From UBA12202 sp049595035 (GTDB lineage Bacteria; Pseudomonadota; Alphaproteobacteria; Puniceispirillales; UBA1172), in assembly GCA_049595035.1 (NCBI GenBank), contig JBMYKD010000015.1, positions 1 through 48,739 of the forward strand: DNA of 48,739 bases. Reading direction: 5' to 3'. A program made the translations under genes and the position numbers. The stretch's first letter is position 1. Every line of letters begins with the position of its first letter. Below, piece by piece: positions 1 to 8,600 of the stretch. The notes below the pieces were generated by a model. That model was not told the origin of the DNA and did no database searches. It saw only the letters and a list, made by a program, of their open reading frames with translations.

Positions 1-112
1 GACAAATAAAAAACCGAAAGAAATCACCCCGCTGGCAAAAATCTTGATAAGTGATTTATATATTTTGTCATGCGGCTTTTAAAGCCGGTATGGTTTCGCT
101 ATCATCAGAAAG
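1..112. other. Non-coding leader at window start
   Basis: I see no gene in this stretch. It is AT-rich and carries one short palindrome at 73-87 (CGGCTTT/AAAGCCG arms around a single base). It may hold the promoter of the downstream VOC gene or the tail of a transcription unit lying outside the window. Confidence 0.4.
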
Positions 113-784
113 ATGAAAAGAGATATACATTCCCCACCGAACCCGGATATGAACCCACAGATAGATCATGTGGTCATGGGATGCCAGACTCTAGATGCTG
201 GTAGGGAAGACCTTGAAGCGAAACTAGGGGTGTCTATTCCTGATGGTGGTAAGCATCCTTTGATGAGCACGCATAATGCCCTGATACAGGCTGGGGGTGA
301 CACATATTTTGAATTGATTGCGACAGACCCGCATGTGCCGCCACCTGATCGCAAGCGTTGGTTTAGTCTGGATGATCCGACAACTCAAGCATGTTTTGAA
401 AACCGGCCAAGGGCGTTATGCTGGGTGGTTAGTGTGAATGATCTGGATGCACTGATAGCCAAAAGCCCAATCCATCTTGGTGAAATTTTAAGCCCCAGCC
501 GTGGTGATTTAAGCTGGCGATTGACCGTACCTAAAGATGGTCATTTGCCGCTTGATGGGTTGTTGCCGGCATTTATCGAATGGCCTGATGGGCAAAACCC
601 CTGCCATAGGATGCCCGATAAGGGTGTCCGGCTAAATCAGATCACGATCAGCTCACCTGAACCGGATCAGATATCTGATCTGATGATGTCATTAGGGGTG
701 AGCCATCTTGCCCATATTGTTGAAGGGGCGAAAGGCTTGCGCTTTGACATGACAACGCCAGATGGTGCGATCACACTGGACTAA
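113..784 (+). CDS. VOC-superfamily (glyoxalase-like domain) protein
   Basis: The protein has 223 residues, or 211 if translation begins at the second Met (149). The start IDHVVMGCQTLDA is the first beta strand of a glyoxalase-like (VOC) module, followed by GGDTYFELIA, where the glutamate is the usual metal-ligand position. A second, weaker repeat begins around residue 175 (LNQITISSPEPDQI). This arrangement resembles the Glyoxalase_3 type domain. No substrate can be named from the sequence. The gene converges on the crotonase gene 13 bp downstream and has no strong ribosome binding site at either start. Confidence 0.7.
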   Translation: MKRDIHSPPNPDMNPQIDHVVMGCQTLDAGREDLEAKLGVSIPDGGKHPLMSTHNALIQAGGDTYFELIATDPHVPPPDRKRWFSLDDPTTQACFENRPRALCWVVSVNDLDALIAKSPIHLGEILSPSRGDLSWRLTVPKDGHLPLDGLLPAFIEWPDGQNPCHRMPDKGVRLNQITISSPEPDQISDLMMSLGVSHLAHIVEGAKGLRFDMTTPDGAITLD

Positions 785-797
785 AGGGGCTTGGCCG

Positions 798-1598
798 CTA
801 TTTATCTTGCCATCTGGCCGGGCGTTTTTCGATAAAGGCATTTATGCCTTCTTCTGCATCCTTAGCCATCATATTTTCCACCATGACCTGTGACGCATAG
901 GTATAAGCATCAGCTAGCGGCATTTCACGTTGCTGATAAAAAGCCTGTTTGCCTGTTGCTACGGTAAGACTTGATTTGGACGCTATTTTTTCAGCCATGA
1001 TCTGACTGGCTTTGGTTAGCTGATCGGGTGCTACAACCTGATTGACCAGCCCGATTTCAGCCGCCCGCCATGCAGATACCATATCACCAGTTAATAACAT
1101 TTCCATGGCATGTTTATGGCTTACATTGCGTGAAAGGGCGACCATGGGCGTAGAACAGAATAACCCGATATGAACCCCCGGAGTACTAAATTGGGCCGTA
1201 TCAGCGGCAATAGCCAGATCACAGCTAGCCACCAACTGGCATCCAGCAGCGGTAGCTATGCCAGCGACTTCTGCAATGACAGGTTTCGGGCAATTCACAA
1301 TAGTCTGCATCAAATGTGAACATGTTGCCATGACTTTGGTGAAATAGGCCTTGCCACCATCAGCGGCTTCACGCCCGGCAGTCATTTCCTTCAGGTCATG
1401 GCCGGAACAGAACACTTTGCCTTTTGCCGCCAGAATAATCACGCGGATGGTGCTGTCATGTCCGGCTTTTGTGATGGCAGATGTAAGTTCAGCCATCATG
1501 GCTTCAGATAGCGCATTTCGGCGTGCTTCATGATCAAGGGTCAGGCGCAAAATACCATTTTCCGATTGTTCAAACTGTAAGATACTGGAAACGGCCAT
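798..1598 (-). CDS. Enoyl-CoA hydratase/isomerase family protein, ECHDC3-like
   Basis: A 266-residue crotonase-fold protein. The oxyanion-hole segments are clear: FCSGHDLKEM near residues 63-72 and AGIATAAGCQLVASCDLAIA near 112-131. The two acid residues used by true enoyl-CoA hydratases (rat Glu144 and Glu164) are replaced by Gln121 and Gly141 here. The stretch TPGVHIGLFCSTP matches the ECHDC3 subgroup, whose members lack these acids. It should still bind an acyl-CoA, but classical hydration is unlikely. The gene starts 3 bp after the end of the VOC gene 1602-2030, so the two probably share a transcript. Confidence 0.85.
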   Translation of the reverse strand: MAVSSILQFEQSENGILRLTLDHEARRNALSEAMMAELTSAITKAGHDSTIRVIILAAKGKVFCSGHDLKEMTAGREAADGGKAYFTKVMATCSHLMQTIVNCPKPVIAEVAGIATAAGCQLVASCDLAIAADTAQFSTPGVHIGLFCSTPMVALSRNVSHKHAMEMLLTGDMVSAWRAAEIGLVNQVVAPDQLTKASQIMAEKIASKSSLTVATGKQAFYQQREMPLADAYTYASQVMVENMMAKDAEEGINAFIEKRPARWQDK

Positions 1599-1601
1599 TG
1601 T

Positions 1602-2030
1602 CTATCCCTTTTCTTTTGTAACTTGTTGATGCACTTCAATAATATTTCCTTCAGGATCATGAAAGAATATCTGGTGCCATTCTTCAGCAAAGGCTGTGCC
1701 GTAATCGGCATAGACGATTCCATTAGCGTCCAGATCAGCCATAAATGCCTGAATATCATCTGTCCGAAAGGCGATATGGCCACGTTCAACCGGATTAATA
1801 TGACGGGCATTTTTATGAGCCACATTAAGATCACGTTCTGCCAGATGCATTTGCATGGCGCCATCGGTGGCAAAACGGATATATCCACCATAGCCTTTAT
1901 CATCAGTTTCTGGTGGCCGTGGAAAATGATCAATAGGGATATCTTCCAGCCCCAGAATGCGGGTATAGAAATCATGCAATTTGTCAACATCATGGCCAAC
2001 AAAATTGATATGATGAAAAGTAAGCGTCAT
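1602..2030 (-). CDS. VOC-family glyoxalase/dioxygenase-like protein
   Basis: A 142-residue single-module vicinal-oxygen-chelate protein. It opens FHHINFVGHDVDKLHDFYT and ends with DPEGNIIEVHQ, giving the first His and last Glu of a VOC metal site; GHIAFRTDDIQAF in the middle supplies another His. The reading frame is open further upstream to 2093, but the 21 extra residues do not resemble the family, so I place the start at the ATG at 2030. Glyoxalase I or a ring-cleaving enzyme are both possible; the substrate is unknown. It is first in a two-gene unit with the ECHDC3-like gene. Confidence 0.75.
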   Translation of the reverse strand: MTLTFHHINFVGHDVDKLHDFYTRILGLEDIPIDHFPRPPETDDKGYGGYIRFATDGAMQMHLAERDLNVAHKNARHINPVERGHIAFRTDDIQAFMADLDANGIVYADYGTAFAEEWHQIFFHDPEGNIIEVHQQVTKEKG

Positions 2031-2240
2031 GGCAAAAAATCCGAATTCACTGCAACAAGGTAAAGCATAGGCATAAAACCCATGGAATGACAATTCTCTA
2101 TGTGGTTATCGCAACCTATTAGTGCCCTGTTTTCTGATCTCATGTTCTGGCAGGATATCTTGTGTCTTGCTTTTCTTTTAGTAATCCGGCTAAGTTGTGG
2201 CAATAGTAAACATAAAAAAACCATGTTAAGGGAGTCACCC

Positions 2241-2531
2241 ATGCCTAAAGGCTATCTTGTTTCTGTTTATAAAGCTATTCATGATGAAGAAAAAGTTGCG
2301 GCCTATGCAAAGCTTGCCAAGCTTGCGCTGGAATCATTTGGCGGTCAGTTCATCATTCGTGGTATGCCTGTTATGGTGAAAGAAAATGGTGTTATGAACA
2401 GGACGGTTGTCTGTGAGTTTCCATCCGTTGAAGTGGCAAAAACGGCTGTTGATAGCCCTGCCTATGCCGAAGCACTAGATGCCCTTGATGGGGCAGCCGA
2501 TAGAGATATGCGAATAGTCGAAGGCGTCTGA
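2241..2531 (+). CDS. DUF1330 domain protein
   Basis: A 96-residue protein of the DUF1330 family (ferredoxin-like fold, function unknown). Family traits are the start GYLVSVYKAIHDEEKVAAYA, the GGQFIIRG segment and the end SPAYAEALDALDGAADRDMRIVEG. The frame extends upstream to 2100, but AAGGGAG at 2227-2233 lies correctly before the ATG at 2241, which decides the start. It is monocistronic and followed by a clear hairpin terminator. Confidence 0.85.
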   Translation: MPKGYLVSVYKAIHDEEKVAAYAKLAKLALESFGGQFIIRGMPVMVKENGVMNRTVVCEFPSVEVAKTAVDSPAYAEALDALDGAADRDMRIVEGV

Positions 2532-2580
2532 TACTATCCATGAATGCTTAATGGGCTGTCAGATATCTCACTAATGAAAA

Positions 2581-2607
2581 AGGGGCATATTCATGCCCCT
2601 TTGTTTT
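2581..2607. terminator. Bidirectional rho-independent terminator
   Basis: A perfect 8-bp stem, AGGGGCAT / ATGCCCCT, closes a 4-nt loop. It is preceded by an A-rich stretch and followed by TTTGTTTTATT, so it can end transcription from both sides. It serves the DUF1330 gene on the plus strand and the glutaryl-CoA dehydrogenase gene on the minus strand. Confidence 0.85.
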
Positions 2608-2629
2608 ATTGATGTCTTGGCGTTTGATT

Positions 2630-3877
2630 TTAAAAAAACGCCTGAAGCCCGGTTTGTGCCCGGCCAAGGATTAAAGCATGAATATCGTGCGTGCCTTCAT
2701 AGGTATTCACCGCTTCAAGATTGAGGACATGGCGAATAACCGGATATTCATCAGAAATACCATTACCGCCAAGCATATCCCGTGCAACTCTTGCAATATC
2801 AAGAGCCTTGCCGCAATTGTTGCGTTTCATCAGAGATATCAGTTCTGCTGATGCGGTATGATCATCAAACATCCGACCAAGCCGTAAGCAACCCTGAAGA
2901 CCAAGACTGATTTCTGTCTGCATATCTGCAAGTTTTTTCTGTATCAGCTGGTTCTGTGCTAGAGGGCGTCCAAATTGTTTGCGATCCATCGTATATTCAC
3001 GGCCAGCATTCCAGCATGCTTCTGCTGCTCCCATCACACCCCAGCTTATGCCGTATCTGGCACGGTTTAGACAGCCAAACGGGCCTGCCAGACCTTCCAC
3101 TTCGGTAAGAAGGTTTTCATCAGGGACAAAGACTTCATCCATCTGGATCATGCCTGTGATTGATGCTCTGAGCGAAAACTTGCCTTCGATTTTTGGCATC
3201 GCAAGACCCTTCATCCCTTTTTCAAGGATGAAACCGCGGATTTTATTGTCATGTGCATCAGATTTTGCCCAGACAATGGCAACATCTGCGATTGGCGCAT
3301 TACTAATCCAGTTTTTGGCTCCTGATACGAGATAGCCGCCATCAACCTTTTTTGCTTTTGTGACCATACCTGATGGATCAGACCCGTGATCTGGTTCTGT
3401 CAGACCGAAACATCCCACTAATTCACCTGATGCGAGTTTAGGCAGGAACTTTTTGCGCTGATCTTCGGTGCCGTAAGCAAAAATAGGATGCATGACCAGT
3501 GAGGATTGTACAGACATGGCAGACCGATAGCCACTATCTACACGTTCCACTTCTCTTGCGATCAGGCCATAGCACACATAATTAACCCCAGCGCCACCAT
3601 AACTATCGGGAATAGTGGCCCCAAGAAGCCCCAATTCTCCCATTTCATTCATGATTTCACGATCAAAGACTTCATTACGGTTGCCATTAATAACGCGGCG
3701 CATCAAACCGTCCTGACAGTAATCATGGGCTGTCTGCATCACCATTTTTTCTTCTTCGGTGAGCTGATCATTGAGAAGAAAAGGGTCTTCCCATATCATT
3801 TTTGCTGGTTTTGCGCGTGCAATTTCCGGTGTCATATTATGATCTTCGTTAATACTTGTCATATTTGCATCAGGCAT
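2630..3877 (-). CDS. gcdH: Glutaryl-CoA dehydrogenase
   Basis: A 415-residue acyl-CoA dehydrogenase-fold flavoprotein. It oxidatively decarboxylates glutaryl-CoA to crotonyl-CoA in lysine, hydroxylysine and tryptophan breakdown, passing electrons to ETF. It shares with characterised GCDH the segment RVDSGYRSAMSVQSSLVMHP, the FGLTEPDHGSDP FAD-contact motif, and the C-terminal NTYEGTHDIHAL, whose Glu (about residue 394) is the catalytic base. The frame runs up to 3910, but GGAG just upstream (about 3885-3895) supports the ATG at 3877. It is monocistronic. No glutarate transporter or CoA-transferase gene lies beside it. Confidence 0.92.
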   Translation of the reverse strand: MPDANMTSINEDHNMTPEIARAKPAKMIWEDPFLLNDQLTEEEKMVMQTAHDYCQDGLMRRVINGNRNEVFDREIMNEMGELGLLGATIPDSYGGAGVNYVCYGLIAREVERVDSGYRSAMSVQSSLVMHPIFAYGTEDQRKKFLPKLASGELVGCFGLTEPDHGSDPSGMVTKAKKVDGGYLVSGAKNWISNAPIADVAIVWAKSDAHDNKIRGFILEKGMKGLAMPKIEGKFSLRASITGMIQMDEVFVPDENLLTEVEGLAGPFGCLNRARYGISWGVMGAAEACWNAGREYTMDRKQFGRPLAQNQLIQKKLADMQTEISLGLQGCLRLGRMFDDHTASAELISLMKRNNCGKALDIARVARDMLGGNGISDEYPVIRHVLNLEAVNTYEGTHDIHALILGRAQTGLQAFF

Positions 3878-4120
3878 GTTTTTCTCCAAACTCCTATATA
3901 TCGATAACATATAGAATCAAATCAGGAATGACAAGGTATGCATGGTCGCATCTGGCCGTTAAATAAAACACTGAAATAAAACAGTATTCCGGCATTGATC
4001 TTTGTGCTGATTTTCTTCAAGATATTGAAATAAGATGTTTTGATCTGTTTAATATACCAGGGTGATTTATCAATCAAAATCATTGTAAAAACAGAATGAT
4101 AATGAGAAAGGTGTCACGAT

Positions 4121-5440
4121 ATGACTCTAGATACGACACGCATTGCCTATCGCCCTTACTGGTGGGATATTGATGAATCATTGCGGCAGGTTCATGATGA
4201 TCCTCTGCCAAAATCATCGGATGTGGTCATTGTCGGTGGCGGTTATACGGGCATGGCGGCGGCGCTGGTCTTTGCCAGAGCTGGAAAATCAGTCACTATC
4301 ATTGAAAAATCCACCCCCGGATATGGGGCATCGACCCGAAACGGGGGCATTAATTCTGCCAGTATTCGACCCAGTCATGGAGAGTTGGAAAAACAATGGG
4401 GGAAAGATTTTGCTGATGACCTTTATACAGAAGCAAGCGCCGCGCGGATTGATCTAGCCGAGTTTTGTGAAACCGAAGGCATCGACGCCATGTTCAAGCT
4501 GACAGGCTGGTTTAAGGGCGCCATGTCTGCCAAGCATTATGATTATCTGTCGCATGAAGCGGATGTGTTGCAATCAAGGCTTGGTATTCCTTGCCGGATG
4601 GTTAGTAAGGCAGATCAGCATGAAGAGATTGTTTCCGACCGGTTTTATGGAGGTATGGTCGAAGATGATATTGGCGGATTTCATGCATCCAAGTTTTTTG
4701 CCGGATTTTTGCGAGTGATCACCGAAGCTGGCGTCAAGGTATTTGAAAAAACTGCTGTTGACGATATTCAGGATCATGCCGGGGCAGGAAAAATGGTTGT
4801 CACCGATAAGGGCAGTATTCAGGCTGGTATTGTTGTGGTGGCTACAAATGGATATACGGGGGGATCAGAGCATCGCTTTAGCCGGTTTTTGCGGCAACGT
4901 ACGGTACCTATCCGGAGCAGTATTATTGTCACAGAAGATTTGGGCAGTGACAGGGTGAAAGCGTTGATGCCAGCCATGCGGATGTATGGCAACACGGCAA
5001 AGCTGACCACCTATTTCCGGCCGACTCCTGATGGCAGACGCATTCTGTTGGGGGCGCGTGGGGCAGAACAAAACCCTACCATAAAAACAGTGAATTTCTT
5101 ACGAAACCGGCTGATTAGTATTTTTCCGCAACTGGCAGATGTGCAGATTGATTACTGCTGGACAGGCAATGTTGCGTTTAACCGTCAGCTGATTCCACGC
5201 ATATTCACCCATGACGGGGTTCATTATTCTGCCGCCTATGCCGGATCAGGAACAGTCTGGGCGCGCTGGTGCGGCAAAAAACTGGCTGAACAGGTGCTTG
5301 GCCAGACAAATGCCCCAAGCATTTTATCAGGGACAGCCCCGGCTTCTGTTCCGTTTTTTAATGGTAAACCATGGTTTTTGCCTATGGTTTATTCATGGTA
5401 TGGATTACAAGATCATATTAATGAATGGCGTCATGGATAA
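4121..5440 (+). CDS. FAD-dependent amine/amino-acid oxidoreductase (PuuB/OrdL-like)
   Basis: A 439-residue DAO-family flavoprotein. A Trp/Tyr-rich N-terminus (YRPYWWDID) precedes the dinucleotide-binding motif VVIVGGGYTGMAAALVFAR near residue 35, then a conserved STRNGG segment. The C-terminal half has the FAD-closing motif YSAAYAGSGTVWARW. This architecture is that of gamma-glutamylputrescine oxidase and related amine oxidases, which oxidise C-N bonds to an imine and reduce O2. GAGAAAGGTG precedes the ATG. It is followed 61 bp later by a PLP lyase and then a D-arginine dehydrogenase-like gene, suggesting a common degradative route. The true substrate is unknown. Confidence 0.8.
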   Translation: MTLDTTRIAYRPYWWDIDESLRQVHDDPLPKSSDVVIVGGGYTGMAAALVFARAGKSVTIIEKSTPGYGASTRNGGINSASIRPSHGELEKQWGKDFADDLYTEASAARIDLAEFCETEGIDAMFKLTGWFKGAMSAKHYDYLSHEADVLQSRLGIPCRMVSKADQHEEIVSDRFYGGMVEDDIGGFHASKFFAGFLRVITEAGVKVFEKTAVDDIQDHAGAGKMVVTDKGSIQAGIVVVATNGYTGGSEHRFSRFLRQRTVPIRSSIIVTEDLGSDRVKALMPAMRMYGNTAKLTTYFRPTPDGRRILLGARGAEQNPTIKTVNFLRNRLISIFPQLADVQIDYCWTGNVAFNRQLIPRIFTHDGVHYSAAYAGSGTVWARWCGKKLAEQVLGQTNAPSILSGTAPASVPFFNGKPWFLPMVYSWYGLQDHINEWRHG

Positions 5441-5501
5441 TCCGGCACGCAATTTTTCATAACGCGAATATAATTGATTTCTTTTTTTAGGAGAATCCCA
5501 C

Positions 5502-6584
5502 ATGACAACCGAAGCAGAGTTTTATCTGGCTAATCCTTGGCGCGGCAGTGGCATGCCCGGCTTTGATCCGGCAGGTGTGAGTATCAATGTTGATGCCCCG
5601 CTGGCATTGTTAGAACTCTGTCCGGCGGCAAAAGCGACCCCGCTTGTATCATGTTCACATTTGGCATCATCGCTGAATATTGCGGCATTGCACATAAAAG
5701 ATGAAAGCCAGCGGATGAATCTGGGTAGTTTTAAAGCGCTAGGTGCGGCTTATGCTATTGCTAAACAGGCGGCGGCTAAACGTCAGGGGGATAACTGGTC
5801 TGATGCGCTGGCCGGTGAGGTATTTGTGACTTCAAGCGCGGGTAATCATGGTTTATCGGTAGCGGCAGGGGCTAAGCTGTTCGGGGCAAAGGCCGTGATC
5901 TATCTGTCTGTTCATGTGCCAGAAGATTTTGCCAACCGTTTGCGTGATTATGGCGCAGAAGTCGTCATTGCGGGTAATTCCTATGAAGAAAGCATGGATG
6001 CGGCGCTTGCCCGGGCAAAGGCCGAAGGCTGGCAGATCATGTCAGATACCACATGGCCGGAATGTTATACCGGTGTCGATATCATGGAAGGCTATCTGGT
6101 CATGGCGGCTGAGGCTTTTAACGCGATGGATCAGACGCCAACGCATATATTTCTTCAGGCAGGTGTTGGCGGTCTGGCGGCGGCGGTGGCGGCATTGGCG
6201 CGTGATCGTTACGGGGATGTCCCGCATATTACGGTTGTTGAACCAGACGAAGCTCCGGCTCTGCAAGCGGCTATCAAGGCTGGTCAGATTGTGGGTTCTG
6301 GTGGTGATGTATCCATTATGGGGCGGCTGGATTGCAAAGAAGCATCTGAAGTGGCACTGGCCGGATTAGCCGCCCATGCTGATGTTTTCATGACCATTAA
6401 TGACGCGGATTGCAAACGGCTGATTGCTGATCTGGCCGCCGAAGGCCTAGCCGCGTCACCGTCGGGCGGGGCAGGATATGCCGCCTTAAAACTGGCTGTG
6501 GATCATGGATTATTCGGGCTGAATGATCAATCTCGTGTGCTTTTATTCATGTCTGAAGGGGCGATTGATGACAGCAATGAGTAA
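5502..6584 (+). CDS. PLP-dependent lyase, diaminopropionate ammonia-lyase-like
   Basis: A 360-residue fold-type II PLP enzyme. NLGSFKALGAAYAI carries the Schiff-base lysine (Lys78), SSAGNHG is the phosphate/cofactor loop, and FLQAGVGGLAAAVAAL binds the PLP phosphate. TTWPECYTGVDIMEGYLVMA and HITVVEPDEAPALQ match the diaminopropionate ammonia-lyase subgroup. E. coli DpaL has Asp120 in a TDGNHG motif; here that position is Ala113, so substrate or stereochemistry may differ (threonine/serine dehydratase-like or 3-hydroxyaspartate lyase activity are alternatives). AGGAG precedes the ATG. It sits between two flavoprotein oxidase genes and ends 9 bp before the next. Confidence 0.8.
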   Translation: MTTEAEFYLANPWRGSGMPGFDPAGVSINVDAPLALLELCPAAKATPLVSCSHLASSLNIAALHIKDESQRMNLGSFKALGAAYAIAKQAAAKRQGDNWSDALAGEVFVTSSAGNHGLSVAAGAKLFGAKAVIYLSVHVPEDFANRLRDYGAEVVIAGNSYEESMDAALARAKAEGWQIMSDTTWPECYTGVDIMEGYLVMAAEAFNAMDQTPTHIFLQAGVGGLAAAVAALARDRYGDVPHITVVEPDEAPALQAAIKAGQIVGSGGDVSIMGRLDCKEASEVALAGLAAHADVFMTINDADCKRLIADLAAEGLAASPSGGAGYAALKLAVDHGLFGLNDQSRVLLFMSEGAIDDSNE

Positions 6585-6593
6585 TGGTGGTGG

Positions 6594-7709
6594 GTGATGC
6601 CGGGGAATGATGTTGTTATCATTGGCGGCGGGATCGCGGGCATAAGTCTGGCGGCAAGGCTGGCTCCATCCATGACGGTTACGGTGCTCGAAAGGGAGCC
6701 GTCACTTGGCTATCATTCGACCAGCCGGTCGGCGGCCATGTATATTCCCAATTATGGCACGGCCTTATTGCGGCAGTTGATTTTGCAATCTGGTGATGAT
6801 CTGACCGGTGATCAGATTGTTGATGGCGGCGTGACAAGCCCGCGTGGTGAACTGGCCATAGTCGGCGCGGATGATGGTGATGTTCTGGCGCATTATATGG
6901 ATGGCAGTACCGGATTGACGGAATTATCACCGGATGAAGCCCATGATCTATGCCCGATTTTGCGCAAAGACCGCTTTGTTTCGGCGATTTATGATGAATA
7001 TGCCGCTGATATTGATGTGGATGCCCTCTTTCAGGGCTTTACCCGTATGGCGCGACAGGCGGGGGCAAATATCATGACCGATCAGGAGGTATTGTCGCTA
7101 TCCCGACAAAACCAGCATCCAGCTGGTCAGAAATGGCATGTCAAAACCGCAACGGATGCGTTTGATGCGGATATTGTGGTCAATGCAGCAGGGGCATGGG
7201 CAGGGGTGCTGGCTTCCATGGCTGGGGCAAGCCGGATAACCATTACCCCATGCCGCCGTTCTGCCGCGATTATTCCGCTGGCTGATGGGCTTGATCCGTC
7301 ATCATGGCCGATGATCGCTTCGATTGGGGAAACATGGTATGCCAAACCCGATGCTGGCCGCCTGATGGTGTCGCCTGCAGATCAGGACCCGATAGCGCCT
7401 TGTGATGCATGGGTGGATGATATGGTGCTGGCCGAAGGCATTGACCGGTTCGAACAGGCCACAACGGTGACGGTCAACAGGGTTGCCCATCAATGGGCAG
7501 GCTTACGCAGTTTTGCCGATGATCATGAACCGGTGGTGGGGTTTGATCCGGCGGCATCTGGGTTTTTCTGGCTAGCGGGGCAGGGGGGGAATGGCATTCA
7601 AACCTCCCCCGCACTATCACAACTGGCGGCTTCACTGATTTTAGGTGCATCTGCGGAATCCCATGCTGATCTGATCACCGGCCTTTCCCCGTCACGGTTG
7701 ATGTCATAA
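6594..7709 (+). CDS. FAD-dependent D-amino-acid dehydrogenase (D-arginine dehydrogenase-like)
   Basis: A 370-residue DAO-family flavoenzyme resembling Pseudomonas D-arginine dehydrogenase DauA from end to end: the N-terminal VVIIGGGIAGISLAARLA, the following GYHSTSRSAA, ADIDVDALFQGF, VVNAAGAWAGVLASMAG, TVNRVAHQWAGLRSF and FFWLAGQGGNGIQTSPA. Such enzymes oxidise D-amino acids to 2-oxo acids and ammonia via the imino acid. Starts compete: GTG at 6594 and ATG at 6597, both only about ten bases after the upstream stop, so it is surely co-transcribed with the PLP lyase. Substrate preference for Arg/Lys is inferred from resemblance only. Confidence 0.85.
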   Translation: MMPGNDVVIIGGGIAGISLAARLAPSMTVTVLEREPSLGYHSTSRSAAMYIPNYGTALLRQLILQSGDDLTGDQIVDGGVTSPRGELAIVGADDGDVLAHYMDGSTGLTELSPDEAHDLCPILRKDRFVSAIYDEYAADIDVDALFQGFTRMARQAGANIMTDQEVLSLSRQNQHPAGQKWHVKTATDAFDADIVVNAAGAWAGVLASMAGASRITITPCRRSAAIIPLADGLDPSSWPMIASIGETWYAKPDAGRLMVSPADQDPIAPCDAWVDDMVLAEGIDRFEQATTVTVNRVAHQWAGLRSFADDHEPVVGFDPAASGFFWLAGQGGNGIQTSPALSQLAASLILGASAESHADLITGLSPSRLMS

Positions 7710-7829
7710 TGGCATAGGCGGTTTAACGGCCTGATATCCTTTCGCATTTTATCTTTCCAGATTTTCCAAATATTAACGTTTATCTGATAGCCTTCTTCCG
7801 GATAATGATTCAGGCAAAAGGGTAATCCT

Positions 7830-7900
7830 ATGAAAAAAAACTGCTGATCCTTGCGGCCTTGCTGTCGCTATCCGTCAATACCGCGAGTGATGGATCATAA
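7830..7900 (+). pseudogene. Frameshifted mini-ORF with signal-peptide-like sequence
   Basis: After AAAGGG (7817-7822) an ATG is followed by eight A residues. Read as written it stops after five codons. Adding one A gives a 23-codon frame that reads like a textbook Sec signal (Lys-rich start, LLILAALLSLSV core) and ends in TAA at 7898-7900. It is either the stub of a decayed exported protein, a homopolymer sequencing error, or a leader peptide read by slippage. Even when restored it is very short. Confidence 0.4.
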
Positions 7901-7956
7901 TTAACCCTTTTCTCATGTCTCTTCTGCTCTATGTCAGGGGTGGTGAGGAGTTGGTT

Positions 7957-8580
7957 ATGGTCACATGGTTGAAACGGCGTCTGGATGCTATCCGCATCTG
8001 TGTTTTCTTATTACCTGCGGTTCTGGTTATGGCGGTGGCATGTTCCCCGAACACACCCATGATGCATCAGTCGCGGCAACCTGATCTCACCCTTGAAGCG
8101 TTCTTTGAAGGCGAAACCGTGGCCTATGGGATTTTCGAAGATCGCTATGGCAATATGAAACGGCAATTCCGCGTCAATATCACCGGCGTGGTCAATGAAA
8201 ATACCCTGATCCTTGATGAAGATTTTCTATATGATGACGGGGAAACCGATAAACGGGTCTGGGTCATTACCAATCAGGGCATTCAGGATGATGGCAGTAT
8301 CCGCTATCAGGGCGAAGCGGCAGATGTGATCGGTGTTGCATCTGGTCAGATCGCCGGCAATGCCCTGAACTGGGTTTATGATATTGATCTGGAAATTGGT
8401 GATTCGCGATTGCGTGTCACATTCGATGACTGGATTTATCAACAGGATGAAAACGTGGCTATCAACCGCGCTTATATCAGCAAGTTCGGTATCAATATCG
8501 GGTCGGTGACGCTGGTATTCCTGCGTGGTGATCTGGCTGATCTGGTCTATCCGCTTGATCTGGATAACTGGCCGGAATAA
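7957..8580 (+). CDS. DUF3833 family lipoprotein
   Basis: A 207-residue predicted lipoprotein of the DUF3833 family. A basic N-terminus (WLKRRLD) leads into a hydrophobic stretch ending VLVMAVACS, a plausible lipobox with the acylated Cys. The mature part has LTLEAFFEGETVAYGIFEDR, typical of the family, and is rich in beta structure. The frame is open from 7915, but GAGGAG at about 7945-7950 lies upstream of the ATG at 7957. It is followed 20 bp later by mnmC. The function of the family is unknown. Confidence 0.8.
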   Translation: MVTWLKRRLDAIRICVFLLPAVLVMAVACSPNTPMMHQSRQPDLTLEAFFEGETVAYGIFEDRYGNMKRQFRVNITGVVNENTLILDEDFLYDDGETDKRVWVITNQGIQDDGSIRYQGEAADVIGVASGQIAGNALNWVYDIDLEIGDSRLRVTFDDWIYQQDENVAINRAYISKFGINIGSVTLVFLRGDLADLVYPLDLDNWPE

Positions 8581-8600
8581 CCGCTTTGGGCTAGTCTGGG

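Noticed and set aside
2100..2240. 47-residue N-terminal extension of the DUF1330 protein
   Set aside because: A good ribosome binding site precedes the ATG at 2241, and the domain begins immediately after it.
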